64,000 bases of DNA, from assembly GCF_035013165.1 (NCBI RefSeq), contig NZ_JAYGJQ010000001.1:1054001-1118000 (forward strand). The letters run 5' to 3'. How positions within the stretch are numbered: the stretch's first letter is position 1; every line of letters begins with the position of its first letter. The DNA is from Bacteriovorax sp. PP10. Lineage in GTDB: Bacteria > Bdellovibrionota > Bacteriovoracia > Bacteriovoracales > Bacteriovoracaceae. The notes below the pieces were generated by a model. That model saw only the letters and a list, made by a program, of their open reading frames with translations. It searched no databases and was not told the DNA's origin. Made by a program: the position numbers and the translations under genes. Shown piece by piece: positions 53,170 to 61,194 of the stretch.

Positions 53170-53913
53170 TTGAAATCATTCTTATTGCTACCTTTTATTT
53201 TTATTTCAGCAAATATTTATGCAGCCCCCCTAAAGATCGCCTTTGGGGAAATTAGACCTCCTTATATTTTTGAGGACAGCAATAAAAATTTAACTGGGAT
53301 TGAGTTTGATATTATCAGAGAGGCCTTGTTACTTGGCGGGCATACTATTAGTTATAACAGATTACCTAACAATCGTTTGCAACTGGCCATTAGTAAAATG
53401 AATTATGATGTGGCCGTAGGGATGTTAGGACAGTTTCCATTATTGTACTCTAGTGAATACATGGAAGTTAAAAACTACGCAGTCGCTAAAGTCAGTAAAG
53501 GAGTTAAGTTAACTAGCATTAGTGATTTAAATAAATACTCAGTTGGAGCATGGCCTACGGCATGGATGAATTCTGGAGAAGAGTATAAAAAAATGTTCGC
53601 TCCAGATGCGAAAGGAAATTTTGCAGCAAACTACTCGGAGCCATTAAATAGTGAGACTCGAAGTAAAATGTTCTGGCGTGACCGCTTTGATGTTGTGATT
53701 ACTAACAAAGTGACTTTTCAATTTTATAAAAAATCATTAGCGAGTTCTTTCAATACAAGTGCAGATGTCATTTATTATGATCTGTTTAAAGAGAATCTTA
53801 AATTCAGAGTGGTCTTTAAGGATGAGAAAGTTCGCGATTCATTTGAAAGCGGATTAAGACAATTGAAAAGAAATAAAAGATATCTAAGAATTTTTCAATA
53901 TTATATTCAGTAA
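53170..53913 (+). CDS. periplasmic solute-binding protein (family 3), orphan
   Basis: A signal peptide (FLLLPFIFISANIYAAP) precedes a family-3 solute-binding domain (PLKIAFGEIRPPYIFEDSNKNLTGIEFDIIREAL ... DLNKYSVGAWPTAW ... KMFWRDRFDVVITNKVTF). The start is uncertain: TTG at 53170 with TAGGGA 5 bases upstream is preferred; a GTG at 53146 has no RBS. There is no ABC transporter next to it, and the downstream gene is a soluble sensor-like protein, so it may be a ligand-sensing partner. A 236-base gap precedes it. Confidence 0.85.
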   Translation: MKSFLLLPFIFISANIYAAPLKIAFGEIRPPYIFEDSNKNLTGIEFDIIREALLLGGHTISYNRLPNNRLQLAISKMNYDVAVGMLGQFPLLYSSEYMEVKNYAVAKVSKGVKLTSISDLNKYSVGAWPTAWMNSGEEYKKMFAPDAKGNFAANYSEPLNSETRSKMFWRDRFDVVITNKVTFQFYKKSLASSFNTSADVIYYDLFKENLKFRVVFKDEKVRDSFESGLRQLKRNKRYLRIFQYYIQ

Positions 53914-53924
53914 GGTAAAAAGAA

Positions 53925-55022
53925 ATGAAGAGTGGACTTATTCTATTTTGTCTTTTGGTTAATACATATGCTACTGCCAAACCTATCCCTAAATTGCAGG
54001 TAGGAGGAAGTTATTATCAGAGAATCGTTCAGGTTAAGGATGTTATCGCTGATGTTCTTCCTCCTCCGGTCTATATCGTCGAATCTTATCTGATGTCATT
54101 CTTAATTCTCAATCAAGCAGAAAAAGCAATGAGTGATAAAAAAATCGATGCCAACGAAATGCAATCGATTGATCATCTCATTGAACAGCTGCGAGAGCTT
54201 AAAGAGGGAATCAGTGAAAATGCCGAAGTAGAAGGTTATTTTAGTAGAGTTAAAATTTGGAATGCTGACCTTGATGATTCTGACGAAACATTAAAAAAGC
54301 TTAAAGAGTTAATGACTAAAACTAATGTCGCATCAGTGACAGAGTTTTATAAAATTTTTGAGACAAGATTTATTCCTGCGATCAAACAAGGGGATATTGC
54401 TCTGGCCGAAAAATATCAAACAGAGTTGCATGAGATCTTTAGCCGTCATTGCAAGATTGTAGATGAGATTGTAGGAATTGCGAAGAAGAGAATTGCAGAA
54501 CTAGAGCTTCAGGCGAATAAGGAGGGAGTAGATGCTAAGGTAAAAGGTCCTCTCTATAATAATATTATGTTAATGAAAGATCTGATTGCAGATACGCTTC
54601 CACCGCCTAGTTTTATTATTGAACCTTATTTATTGGCCTGGGAGATGATTTATGAAACAGGCAGAAGTGGAGCGAAAGGGACCAACTTAAAAACAATGCT
54701 AGAAAAATCATCCAGATTAAAAGAAGCTTATCTGGCCCGACATGATTACTGGGTTAAGAATTTAAAAATAAAAATATTAAGACAAGCAATGGTTGAAGAC
54801 TCTTATTCTCCAGCGGAAAATTTTTACAAAATATATGAAAAAGATTTTATTCCAGCACTGGAAAAAAGTGATGTTGCTTTGGCCAAGAAAATTATGAATG
54901 AAAGACTGACCCCTTTGTATGAAAAGCATCGTCAGGTTGTTGATAAATTGGTTCTAGCTGCTGACAAACAGGGCATTGAGATTGAAAGTGAAATGGCCCT
55001 GCAGTTAGCAAAAAATCGTTAA
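53925..55022 (+). CDS. secreted protein of two tandem chemoreceptor-type sensory domains (LPPP motif)
   Basis: After a signal peptide (ending TYATAKP) the protein is a near-perfect tandem duplication. Copy one (about 28-200) starts YYQRIVQVKDVIADVLPPPVY; copy two (about 205-360) starts LYNNIMLMKDLIADTLPPPSF; both continue with I-x-E-x-Y-L, a helical body, and a late K/E-rich helix (FYKIFETRFIPAI and FYKIYEKDFIPAL). The KDLxADxLPPPxYIIExYL pattern is one I associate with the periplasmic sensor domain of methyl-accepting chemotaxis proteins, but here there is no membrane segment, HAMP or signalling domain. It starts 11 bases after the solute-binding protein and is likely co-transcribed. Confidence 0.8.
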   Translation: MKSGLILFCLLVNTYATAKPIPKLQVGGSYYQRIVQVKDVIADVLPPPVYIVESYLMSFLILNQAEKAMSDKKIDANEMQSIDHLIEQLRELKEGISENAEVEGYFSRVKIWNADLDDSDETLKKLKELMTKTNVASVTEFYKIFETRFIPAIKQGDIALAEKYQTELHEIFSRHCKIVDEIVGIAKKRIAELELQANKEGVDAKVKGPLYNNIMLMKDLIADTLPPPSFIIEPYLLAWEMIYETGRSGAKGTNLKTMLEKSSRLKEAYLARHDYWVKNLKIKILRQAMVEDSYSPAENFYKIYEKDFIPALEKSDVALAKKIMNERLTPLYEKHRQVVDKLVLAADKQGIEIESEMALQLAKNR

Positions 55023-55059
55023 ATAAGAAAAAGGCCTTAGTTCTTCTAAATACTTAGCT

Positions 55060-55078
55060 CTGTCTAAAGAGTAGACAG
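55060..55078 (+). terminator. possible terminator hairpin
   Basis: CTGTCTA / TAGACAG (7 bp) with loop AAGAG, 38 bases after the sensor-like gene; no T run follows. Confidence 0.35.
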
Positions 55079-55098
55079 GCCCGTAATATTTTCAAAAT

Positions 55099-55135
55099 CC
55101 CTGCATAGATTATCCTCTTTTGAGATAATCCAGGG
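55099..55135 (+). promoter_or_regulatory. hairpin abutting the subtilase start codon
   Basis: GATTATC / GATAATC (7 bp, loop of 9) nested inside CCCTG / CAGGG; the right foot ends on the base before the ATG at 55136. GATAAT (55124-55129) could also be a -10 box for a leaderless transcript. Confidence 0.4.
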
Positions 55136-56554
55136 ATGAATATTAAAGCACTAACCCTATTTACAGTACTGTTATCAACTTCAGCGCAAGCATTTATTCC
55201 AATGGAAGACCGAGAGGCCTTACAGGTTGAAGGAATGTCGCTAACGCCTTTTTGGGCCACAGAATACATTGGTGCAGATTTAGTTAAAGAAGATATGGCC
55301 CTTCGATCAGATGTGAAGAGAGTGCCATTTTCTATTTATGATATCGGGTTTGAAAAAGAGTTTATCAATAATCCATTAAATATTAATGTCGATATTGCCA
55401 AGAACAGATCAAGAAAAGTCACTGCTCACCATGGGACAAATGTCGCCAATATTATCAATGGCGAGGGGCTTCAGTCTGTTTCAACTATTATTGATTATGT
55501 TCAATTGAAAAACGTAGCACCTGCTATTTATTTTTCAAGCGCTGTTAAAGAACTCATGTCATTAGAAAATAAACCCATGGTTATTTCTAACTCTGTTGGG
55601 TGGTCAGGAGCAAAGCTCGTCGCTGATCTGGCCCAAAAAGTAGATCAAGAAAGAATTGTTTGGGTTTTAGCTGCCGGTAACGAATACCCGGAAGCAATGG
55701 ATCCCATTGAAAACGAAGCTGCAGTTGTATTGGTTGGATCTTATTCTCCCTTTGGTCAACAAACAGTTTACTCACAAGAATCAAGCAAGCTCGCAATCCT
55801 TGCACCGGCAGATGAATATATGGCCGCGACTGATGGTAAAGGTGTGAAAGGAACATTCGGAGCAACGAGTGGGGCCACGCCATTAGTTTCAGCGACTATT
55901 GCGAATGCAAAATCGATTATGCCAAGTCTTAATCGTGAGCAGTCTGTGACTTTGATTAAAAAAACAGCAATTAGATCTTTAAGTTTTTATTATAGAGAAA
56001 ATAAGACAGCACTTTTAAATTCATACAAATTCTTTAATGCTGTAAGCGAAATTAAAGAAACTTGCGGTGATGACCTTGCTTGTATCGATAAAGAGATTAA
56101 TAACTTTCAAGATTTGAAACATAAAAAGTTTCATAAAAATACTATCGCTAAAGAATACTGCTCGGGTGCGAGTTCGGTTATGACTACCAAAGCATTAAAT
56201 AACTTGAGAAGAGATTTTTTACAATCTCCCGAAGATACAAAGCTAGCTGACTTGCTTTCATGCGTGTATAAAAAAGCAGGTTATGATCTTAATGCTGATT
56301 ACTATGAAAATATTAAATTAACATACACAAACCCACGTGCTCTTCAAGAAAAGATTAAAGTGAGAGCGAATCAGGCCATTCTTAATGATTATCAAAATAG
56401 TTCGGCGTTGAGAGATGTAGAACTACTTGATGAGAAGTTTTCAAATTTATTATTAGAAATTTCAAGTTCAGATGCAGGGATTGGTAGAGCTTGGGCCAAA
56501 ATTTTCCAGGAAAGAGTAGAGCAGACTTCTAGAGTTAACTTAAAAGCGCTTTAG
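55136..56554 (+). CDS. secreted subtilisin-like serine protease (S8)
   Basis: A signal peptide (ending TSAQAFI) and an S8 domain. The catalytic residues appear in the subtilase order: Asp in FSIYDIGFE, His in VTAHHGTNVANIIN, and Ser in GATSGATPLVSATIANA; the oxyanion Asn is in VWVLAAGNEYPEA. There is no clear inhibitor propeptide. A 170-residue C-terminal domain with four Cys (CGDDLACID, CSGASS, LLSCVYKK) is not recognised. Expected to digest proteins outside the cell or in prey. The 3' end overlaps the convergent mepB-like gene by 20 bases. Confidence 0.9.
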   Translation: MNIKALTLFTVLLSTSAQAFIPMEDREALQVEGMSLTPFWATEYIGADLVKEDMALRSDVKRVPFSIYDIGFEKEFINNPLNINVDIAKNRSRKVTAHHGTNVANIINGEGLQSVSTIIDYVQLKNVAPAIYFSSAVKELMSLENKPMVISNSVGWSGAKLVADLAQKVDQERIVWVLAAGNEYPEAMDPIENEAAVVLVGSYSPFGQQTVYSQESSKLAILAPADEYMAATDGKGVKGTFGATSGATPLVSATIANAKSIMPSLNREQSVTLIKKTAIRSLSFYYRENKTALLNSYKFFNAVSEIKETCGDDLACIDKEINNFQDLKHKKFHKNTIAKEYCSGASSVMTTKALNNLRRDFLQSPEDTKLADLLSCVYKKAGYDLNADYYENIKLTYTNPRALQEKIKVRANQAILNDYQNSSALRDVELLDEKFSNLLLEISSSDAGIGRAWAKIFQERVEQTSRVNLKAL

Positions 56555-57107
56555 CCTGTTTAATATCAACAATATCTTTCTCAGGAATTTCCAGGAAGTA
56601 ATTCAATTGCCATTTTTGAGTCTTCTGAGCTTGTTTGCTTTCTGTTTTATCCCATGATGGATAAACCCTTATGGCACGTTTCCCTTCAGTAGTTTTAGTT
56701 GAAACAATTCCATGCTCACACAAGACTGCTTTGGGGAATATGAAGAGTCCCAGGCGTTTTCCTTTTCTCGTGCTTATAATAAAAAAATCTATTTTGTCTG
56801 AAAGATCAAAAGGTGCAATTGGCCCGGCCTTGCTTCTCTTCCACAACGTCACAAATTGTCCTATTTTAGTAGGAGTCGTTTTAGCGATTCGAAATTTAAT
56901 TGCAAGGTTATTGAGTTTGAATTCGTGAGCGCCATATTCACTGCTCTCAGCTTCTGAAACAGGAAGGGAGCATGTATATGAACATTTGTCATAAACGAGT
57001 TCCTTGGACAGAAGAAGGTCTTCAGGAAGAGAGTCAATAGAGGTCCAGAAAGATTGATTCATAGCTTGGAATTCTAGCTTGGATAATGTGATAAACAAAG
57101 ACTGCAT
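56535..57107 (-). CDS. MepB-family protein
   Basis: The MepB family pattern is present: SSEYGAHEFKLNNLAIKFRIAKTTPTKIGQFVTLWKR near the middle, GPIAPFD, DFFIISTR, GLFIFPKAVLCEHGIVS and IRVYPSWD. Named from the staphylococcal mepRAB operon, where function is unknown. Cytoplasmic, no signal. The start (57107 or the Met at 57062) is unsure. It follows the lipoprotein gene at 57129 by 21 bases on the same strand. Confidence 0.88.
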   Translation of the reverse strand: MQSLFITLSKLEFQAMNQSFWTSIDSLPEDLLLSKELVYDKCSYTCSLPVSEAESSEYGAHEFKLNNLAIKFRIAKTTPTKIGQFVTLWKRSKAGPIAPFDLSDKIDFFIISTRKGKRLGLFIFPKAVLCEHGIVSTKTTEGKRAIRVYPSWDKTESKQAQKTQKWQLNYFLEIPEKDIVDIKQAKALLS

Positions 57108-57128
57108 TTTTAGTTTTTTATCAATAGA

Positions 57129-58109
57129 CTATTGAAACATATGAATGAATTGAGATGGGTCACAAGGTGATGTTGCTGGTGGAGTAGGCTTCGAAACATC
57201 TAATAGGATTTTATTAAGTAGATTCGTAGAAAAAATTCTGTAGTTTTCAGCAGGCGCACCAACCATACTTTCTTTAGTCATAATAAGATTTGTAAATTTT
57301 GTCGGCCATGCTGATATTGATTGTTCCGGTAAATACTTAGGCAAAACGACATCTTCAAGATTTAAGTCAGGTCTTAGGGCCTTTAGTTCTTTCATATATT
57401 GCGTAAAGACTCTTTCATACATCTCTAATTTGACTTCAGCAGCGCTGCCTTCAAGTGGAATATATAAATGCTTCTTACGAATATAATCGGCGACAAAAGG
57501 GTCAATATTAGCTTCATCCAGGCGATTTTCAGCAATCAATTTTCGGATTTGCGATGAAGAAGTGTCATCAATAGGATCTATGACATCAACATGACTATTA
57601 TCTGGAATATTAACCGGAGAGTCACCTCTTGGGATAACGACCCATCTTCTATTGCGTGCGCGGACAATATCTGCTGGCATTGTATCGAATGAGTCCTGGC
57701 CACTGAACTGAAGCGTTTGAATCCCTGGGCCTTCATCAACTGCAGCGATAACGTCTTCTTTGTTTTCTTGAAGGATAGGCATGATTTTTACTTTAGAGAA
57801 GTTTTTACCAAGCATTCCTGCAATCATGGCCTCTCTTTCCAGGTAAGACGTTTTGAAGTCTTTGGTACCTGAAATATTAACGTAAATATTGAGCTGGTTG
57901 ACATGATATTTTTCAATCGCCAGCATCATGATTTTTTTATGAGAATTAGTTGGTGGATCGAAGGTTCCGGTGTAGATCCCGATGAGTTCCTTAGAAATAG
58001 TTTGAGTCGTTGATGAAGAGTCATCAGAAGGGATGCGGTGAATATCGAATTGAGAACAACTCGTTGCCGTCAGCGCAATTAAAAATAAGAATGCAGATAG
58101 CTTCATCAT
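57129..58109 (-). CDS. lipoprotein with a NadD-like nucleotidyltransferase core
   Basis: A signal peptide with lipobox TATSC (Cys18) is followed by a nucleotidyltransferase domain (about 42-215). Motifs: GIYTGTFDPPTNSH (45-57, the G-x-F-D-P-x-x-x-x-H of NaMN/phosphopantetheine adenylyltransferases), a dinucleotide-fold body with FSGQDSFDTMP and WVVIPRG, and DTSSSQIRKLI (183-191), equivalent to the ISSTxIR nucleotide-binding motif. A further 110 C-terminal residues are of unknown fold. All known relatives act in the cytoplasm with ATP; this one should be exported. It could salvage nucleotides from prey or the periplasm, or be a binding relic. Confidence 0.85.
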   Translation of the reverse strand: MMKLSAFLFLIALTATSCSQFDIHRIPSDDSSSTTQTISKELIGIYTGTFDPPTNSHKKIMMLAIEKYHVNQLNIYVNISGTKDFKTSYLEREAMIAGMLGKNFSKVKIMPILQENKEDVIAAVDEGPGIQTLQFSGQDSFDTMPADIVRARNRRWVVIPRGDSPVNIPDNSHVDVIDPIDDTSSSQIRKLIAENRLDEANIDPFVADYIRKKHLYIPLEGSAAEVKLEMYERVFTQYMKELKALRPDLNLEDVVLPKYLPEQSISAWPTKFTNLIMTKESMVGAPAENYRIFSTNLLNKILLDVSKPTPPATSPCDPSQFIHMFQ

Positions 58110-58138
58110 AGGTAAACTCTTGCATTCTTATCGGACGA

Positions 58139-58166
58139 TTTGGGCCTTTTCTTTAAAAGGCCCAAA
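58139..58166 (-). terminator. hairpin terminator
   Basis: A perfect 12-bp stem TTTGGGCCTTTT / AAAAGGCCCAAA with loop CTTT, between two minus-strand genes. The stem's own T run contributes to a weak terminator for the upstream secreted-protein gene. Confidence 0.6.
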
Positions 58167-58212
58167 TTTGGCATCCTAACCTTATGAGGTCACGATTATT
58201 CCCTCAATAAAC

Positions 58213-58677
58213 CTAATTTTTATAAACAGAATCTTCACATGCTCCGTTAGGATCATTATAGATGGCCTTCGTAATTTGTTCTCTCAAGTCGGCCGCGGCC
58301 ATATTCCATAGAGCTTCTATTTCTTCATTCTCATGCTTATAACCATTTGCAGTTAAATCAGATAAAATTTTTATTATTCTAGTTGTTACAAATTTTCCAT
58401 CTCTTGAATAAAAATCAGAAGTCGAAACATTGAGATATTTATAATTGATTTGTAAGTATTCATTGTAATCACAATTATTCCCATTGTGATCGCACGTGGT
58501 CTCATATGATTTCATTTCGTAATGAACATTTGCGACTGCATTTTTAAAATCAATAATTTTAGGAAAGCTTAAGCAATCAGGGCGCTCGATTTCAGTAAGG
58601 CCTCCAGCGATCGACTGCGTTGAAGTAAAAGTTAAAGTTAAAAGAATTAAGAATAAAAAACGCTTCGCGTGGTGCAT
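58213..58677 (-). CDS. small secreted protein, unknown function
   Basis: The ATG at 58677 follows GGGGGAAAT, a strong RBS, and starts a signal peptide (FLFLILLTLTFTSTQSIAG). The mature part is about 130 residues with a Cys pair in YETTCDHNGNNCDYN and others at RPDCLSFP and GACEDSVYKN. Earlier in-frame starts up to 58836 lack an RBS. I do not recognise the family. Terminator hairpin follows. Confidence 0.72.
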   Translation of the reverse strand: MHHAKRFLFLILLTLTFTSTQSIAGGLTEIERPDCLSFPKIIDFKNAVANVHYEMKSYETTCDHNGNNCDYNEYLQINYKYLNVSTSDFYSRDGKFVTTRIIKILSDLTANGYKHENEEIEALWNMAAADLREQITKAIYNDPNGACEDSVYKN

Positions 58678-58925
58678 ATTTCCCCCAGAAAATTTGTAAT
58701 GATAAACGTTGGTCTCCCTAATGCAATCTGATGACCAATTTGGATTTCTTAAAATCTCCAGACTTAATTTGAGAGAGAGTGGTGCATATAAAACCTCAGC
58801 GCCACCGTGGCACTGTTGCATTTTTTTTAATCTCAAAATATGTCAGAGAATGTGAGACATTTCATTTTATTGCCAATAGACTAGTTACGATTAACACGTC
58901 GAAAACTTTCAAGAAGGAGAGACCA

Positions 58926-59621
58926 GTGAATAGAATTTTTATCTTATCGGCCATTTTACTAATTACGAGTTGTTCAACGAGCAGAGGATTTAACCGCGAA
59001 GCTTTGAGAGATCAGCTTAATAGCAAGTCTGCCCCGACCAATACAGATATTAAGCAAAAAATCGATAAAAAAGCGCAGTTACCAAAACCATTCAAAGTAG
59101 GAATTTATTTTCAAGAGCCAGTTCTAATAGGCGAAGAGAAGTTATGGAACTGGGCAGATACAGATAAGCAAAAAATCTTAAGTACTGTAGAGAAATTTAA
59201 AAAGAATGGCGAAATTTCAAAAGTTTTTATGATCAGTCCAGCTGTGTCTTCGGGGACAGATTTAAGATCTCTAAGAGCAACAGCAGCTCAACAGGGAGCA
59301 GATGCTTTAATTATTGTGAGCGCAGTTAATGATGTTGATCAGTACACGACTCAATGGGCATGGACTTACGTGGCCCTATTTCCGGCACTTTTTGTTCCAG
59401 CTTCAGTCTCTGATATTCTTTTTATCAGCAGAGCAGTGATGTGGGATGTTCGTAATGAATTTTTATACCTGACAGCTGAGTCTGAGGTTTTAATCAATAG
59501 AAAGTACCCTGCTGTTTTTCGTCAGGATAAAAAACAAACTGAGGATGCTAAGAATGATTCCTTGAATGGTCTTAAGACCGAACTGGAAAAAAGACTCACA
59601 AATTTAAGCAATAGTAGATAA
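58926..59621 (+). CDS. lipoprotein, unknown function
   Basis: A GTG start at 58926 with AAGGAGA 6 bases upstream gives a signal peptide with lipobox LITSC; longer open reading upstream lacks an RBS. The mature protein (about 215 residues) contains PFKVGIYFQEPVLIG, an AQQGADALIIVSAV segment and a hydrophobic stretch WAWTYVALFPALFVPASVSDILF that might be membrane-associated. The middle pattern (ATAAQQGADALI) recalls lipoproteins of polysaccharide or outer-membrane assembly, but I cannot name a family. Confidence 0.7.
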   Translation: MNRIFILSAILLITSCSTSRGFNREALRDQLNSKSAPTNTDIKQKIDKKAQLPKPFKVGIYFQEPVLIGEEKLWNWADTDKQKILSTVEKFKKNGEISKVFMISPAVSSGTDLRSLRATAAQQGADALIIVSAVNDVDQYTTQWAWTYVALFPALFVPASVSDILFISRAVMWDVRNEFLYLTAESEVLINRKYPAVFRQDKKQTEDAKNDSLNGLKTELEKRLTNLSNSR

Positions 59622-59635
59622 ATTCCAAGTTTTCG

Positions 59636-59662
59636 AAGTGCTGACTCTCAAAGTCAGCACTT
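59636..59662 (+). terminator. hairpin terminator
   Basis: A perfect 11-bp stem AAGTGCTGACT / AGTCAGCACTT with loop CTCAA, immediately after the lipoprotein gene. Confidence 0.7.
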
Positions 59663-59743
59663 TGATCCATGAAAAAATTACAAATTCCAAAATATTTTTC
59701 TATTTATGGTAAAAAAACCTCCACTACAAAGACAGGAGTAACC

Positions 59744-60454
59744 ATGAAGTCATTTTTAGCATTAACACTTATTCTAGGATCTCAGTTAGTACAAGCTGCA
59801 CCAATGGACGATCAAATCAGATCGCTTGCAAGACGTGTAACTAATAATTCACAAATGGCAGAACGCCTTACTCAAGATGAAAAAATTCAAGTTCTAAAAG
59901 CACTTAATAATGCTGACGTGATTTTAGCGAGAGTTGGAACTGATTACGGTAACAATGGGCCAGGACCAGGACCAGGACGTGATCCATGGCCATCTCAACC
60001 AGGACCATCATATCCTCCGTACCCACCATATCCATCAACAGTAAGCTGTGAAAGAGAACCAACAAGTGTTTTCCAGGCCGCTTTCGTAAAGGTTAAAAAC
60101 TTTGCATACTCTGGAAATGGATTAAATTATGACGGTGTATCGGCAACTAACTTTGCTCAAGAGTGGGCACGTAAGTATCCATGTGCTTACGCTGATCAAT
60201 ACGTAAAAAACGGAACTCGTATCAGAACTTTTGCTTATTCTGGGAATGGGCTTAACTATACAGGTACAGATGCGACAGCATTCACGGTGGCCAACATTGA
60301 TAAATTTTGTTCTAACTACAATTTAGAGCAAGAGTTCAGCGCGGCCTATACTTTTGCTTACTCTGGAACTGGATTAAATATGAACGGTACTGATGCTAGA
60401 AATTATGCATTAAACAGAGTTCAGTCTAACGCTTTTACTTGTAGAAATTACTAA
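59744..60454 (+). CDS. secreted protein with three FAYSGxGLN repeats
   Basis: ATG at 59744 has CAGGAG 7 bases upstream; the longer frame from 59669 lacks this. A signal peptide (ending LVQAAP) is followed by a helical segment, a Gly/Pro-rich linker (GPGPGPGRDPWPS), then three repeats of about 42 residues: NFAYSGNGLNYDGVSATNF (about residue 118), TFAYSGNGLNYTGTDATAF (about 161) and TFAYSGTGLNMNGTDARNY (about 202). Each repeat ends near a Cys (PC, FC, FTC). The regular spacing suggests a folded repeat domain. I know no family with this motif. Possibly a binding protein at the surface. Confidence 0.8.
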   Translation: MKSFLALTLILGSQLVQAAPMDDQIRSLARRVTNNSQMAERLTQDEKIQVLKALNNADVILARVGTDYGNNGPGPGPGRDPWPSQPGPSYPPYPPYPSTVSCEREPTSVFQAAFVKVKNFAYSGNGLNYDGVSATNFAQEWARKYPCAYADQYVKNGTRIRTFAYSGNGLNYTGTDATAFTVANIDKFCSNYNLEQEFSAAYTFAYSGTGLNMNGTDARNYALNRVQSNAFTCRNY

Positions 60455-60463
60455 TTATCATTT

Positions 60464-60493
60464 CAGCAGGTGAGGGAAATCCTTTGCCTGCTG
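60464..60493 (+). terminator. hairpin terminator
   Basis: CAGCAGG / CCTGCTG (7 bp) with a 16-base loop just after the repeat-protein gene. Confidence 0.45.
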
Positions 60494-60536
60494 GAATTCT
60501 TTAAATCTAAATAGACTTATAATTACCGCCATCCCA

Positions 60537-60566
60537 TAATATTGAAAGGTTTTGCCTTTAATATTT
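60537..60566 (+). other. hairpin before the next start codon
   Basis: AATATTGAAAGG / CCTTTAATATT with one bulged G, ending about 10 bases before the ATG at 60577. Confidence 0.4.
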
Positions 60567-60576
60567 GGGTGTAGTT

Positions 60577-61191
60577 ATGAAACTTCTTTTAACGTTACTT
60601 TGCTTATCTATTATTCCACAAACTCTTCTGGCCGCGTCTACCGTAGTGAATCCTTTTGATATGGATTTTTACGTGATGGAGAATCGCTTTAGCGTTCATC
60701 CACAAATCATATTAAATTGTCGTTATGAAAAAATCGTTTTTGGGGATTCTTCAGAATATATTACTGAATCTAAAACGTTTGACCTCGCTGTTGAAAAAAA
60801 TAAAGCAGGCGAAAATGTTTATTACAAAATTAGACTGAAAGATAGAAAGCAGTTGGAAATGAATGGGTCTTTTAAGCCAACTAAAGAATGTATGAGTGAG
60901 CTGAGAATTCAGTTCATTGATAATAACTATACTATCGGATGGGCGGGACAAATGAAGCGCCCACTTTCTTTTACTATAAGATCAAATAATCGTTTCGTAG
61001 AAGGGGATTCAAAACCAGATTTTAGTGAAGTGATGTCTCTGGTAGATTTTAAAAATCTAGATTTTCTCTATAAGAGTGTTCCAGGTTTACAAGTGAATAT
61101 CTGGATGACAGCAGATGGTACTAAACTTCCACTGTCTCCTATATCAGCAGCGATCAACCCTGAAACTAATATGCCTTACAGGTTAGAGTAA
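60577..61191 (+). CDS. secreted protein, unknown function
   Basis: The ATG at 60577 begins a signal peptide (MKLLLTLLCLSIIPQTLLAAS). The mature part (about 185 residues) is beta-rich and basic (YYKIRLKDRKQLEMNGSFKPT, RIQFIDNNYTIGWAGQMKRP, SFTIRSNNRFVEG) with two Cys. No family recognised. It ends 3 bases from the convergent small gene's stop. Confidence 0.65.
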   Translation: MKLLLTLLCLSIIPQTLLAASTVVNPFDMDFYVMENRFSVHPQIILNCRYEKIVFGDSSEYITESKTFDLAVEKNKAGENVYYKIRLKDRKQLEMNGSFKPTKECMSELRIQFIDNNYTIGWAGQMKRPLSFTIRSNNRFVEGDSKPDFSEVMSLVDFKNLDFLYKSVPGLQVNIWMTADGTKLPLSPISAAINPETNMPYRLE

Positions 61192-61194
61192 TTC

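Noticed and set aside
42487-57107. A toxin-antitoxin, CRISPR or restriction-type defence cluster in the accessory-looking region
   Set aside because: No nuclease-methylase pair, no repeat array, no toxin-antitoxin gene pair; genes are mainly secreted hydrolases and sensors.
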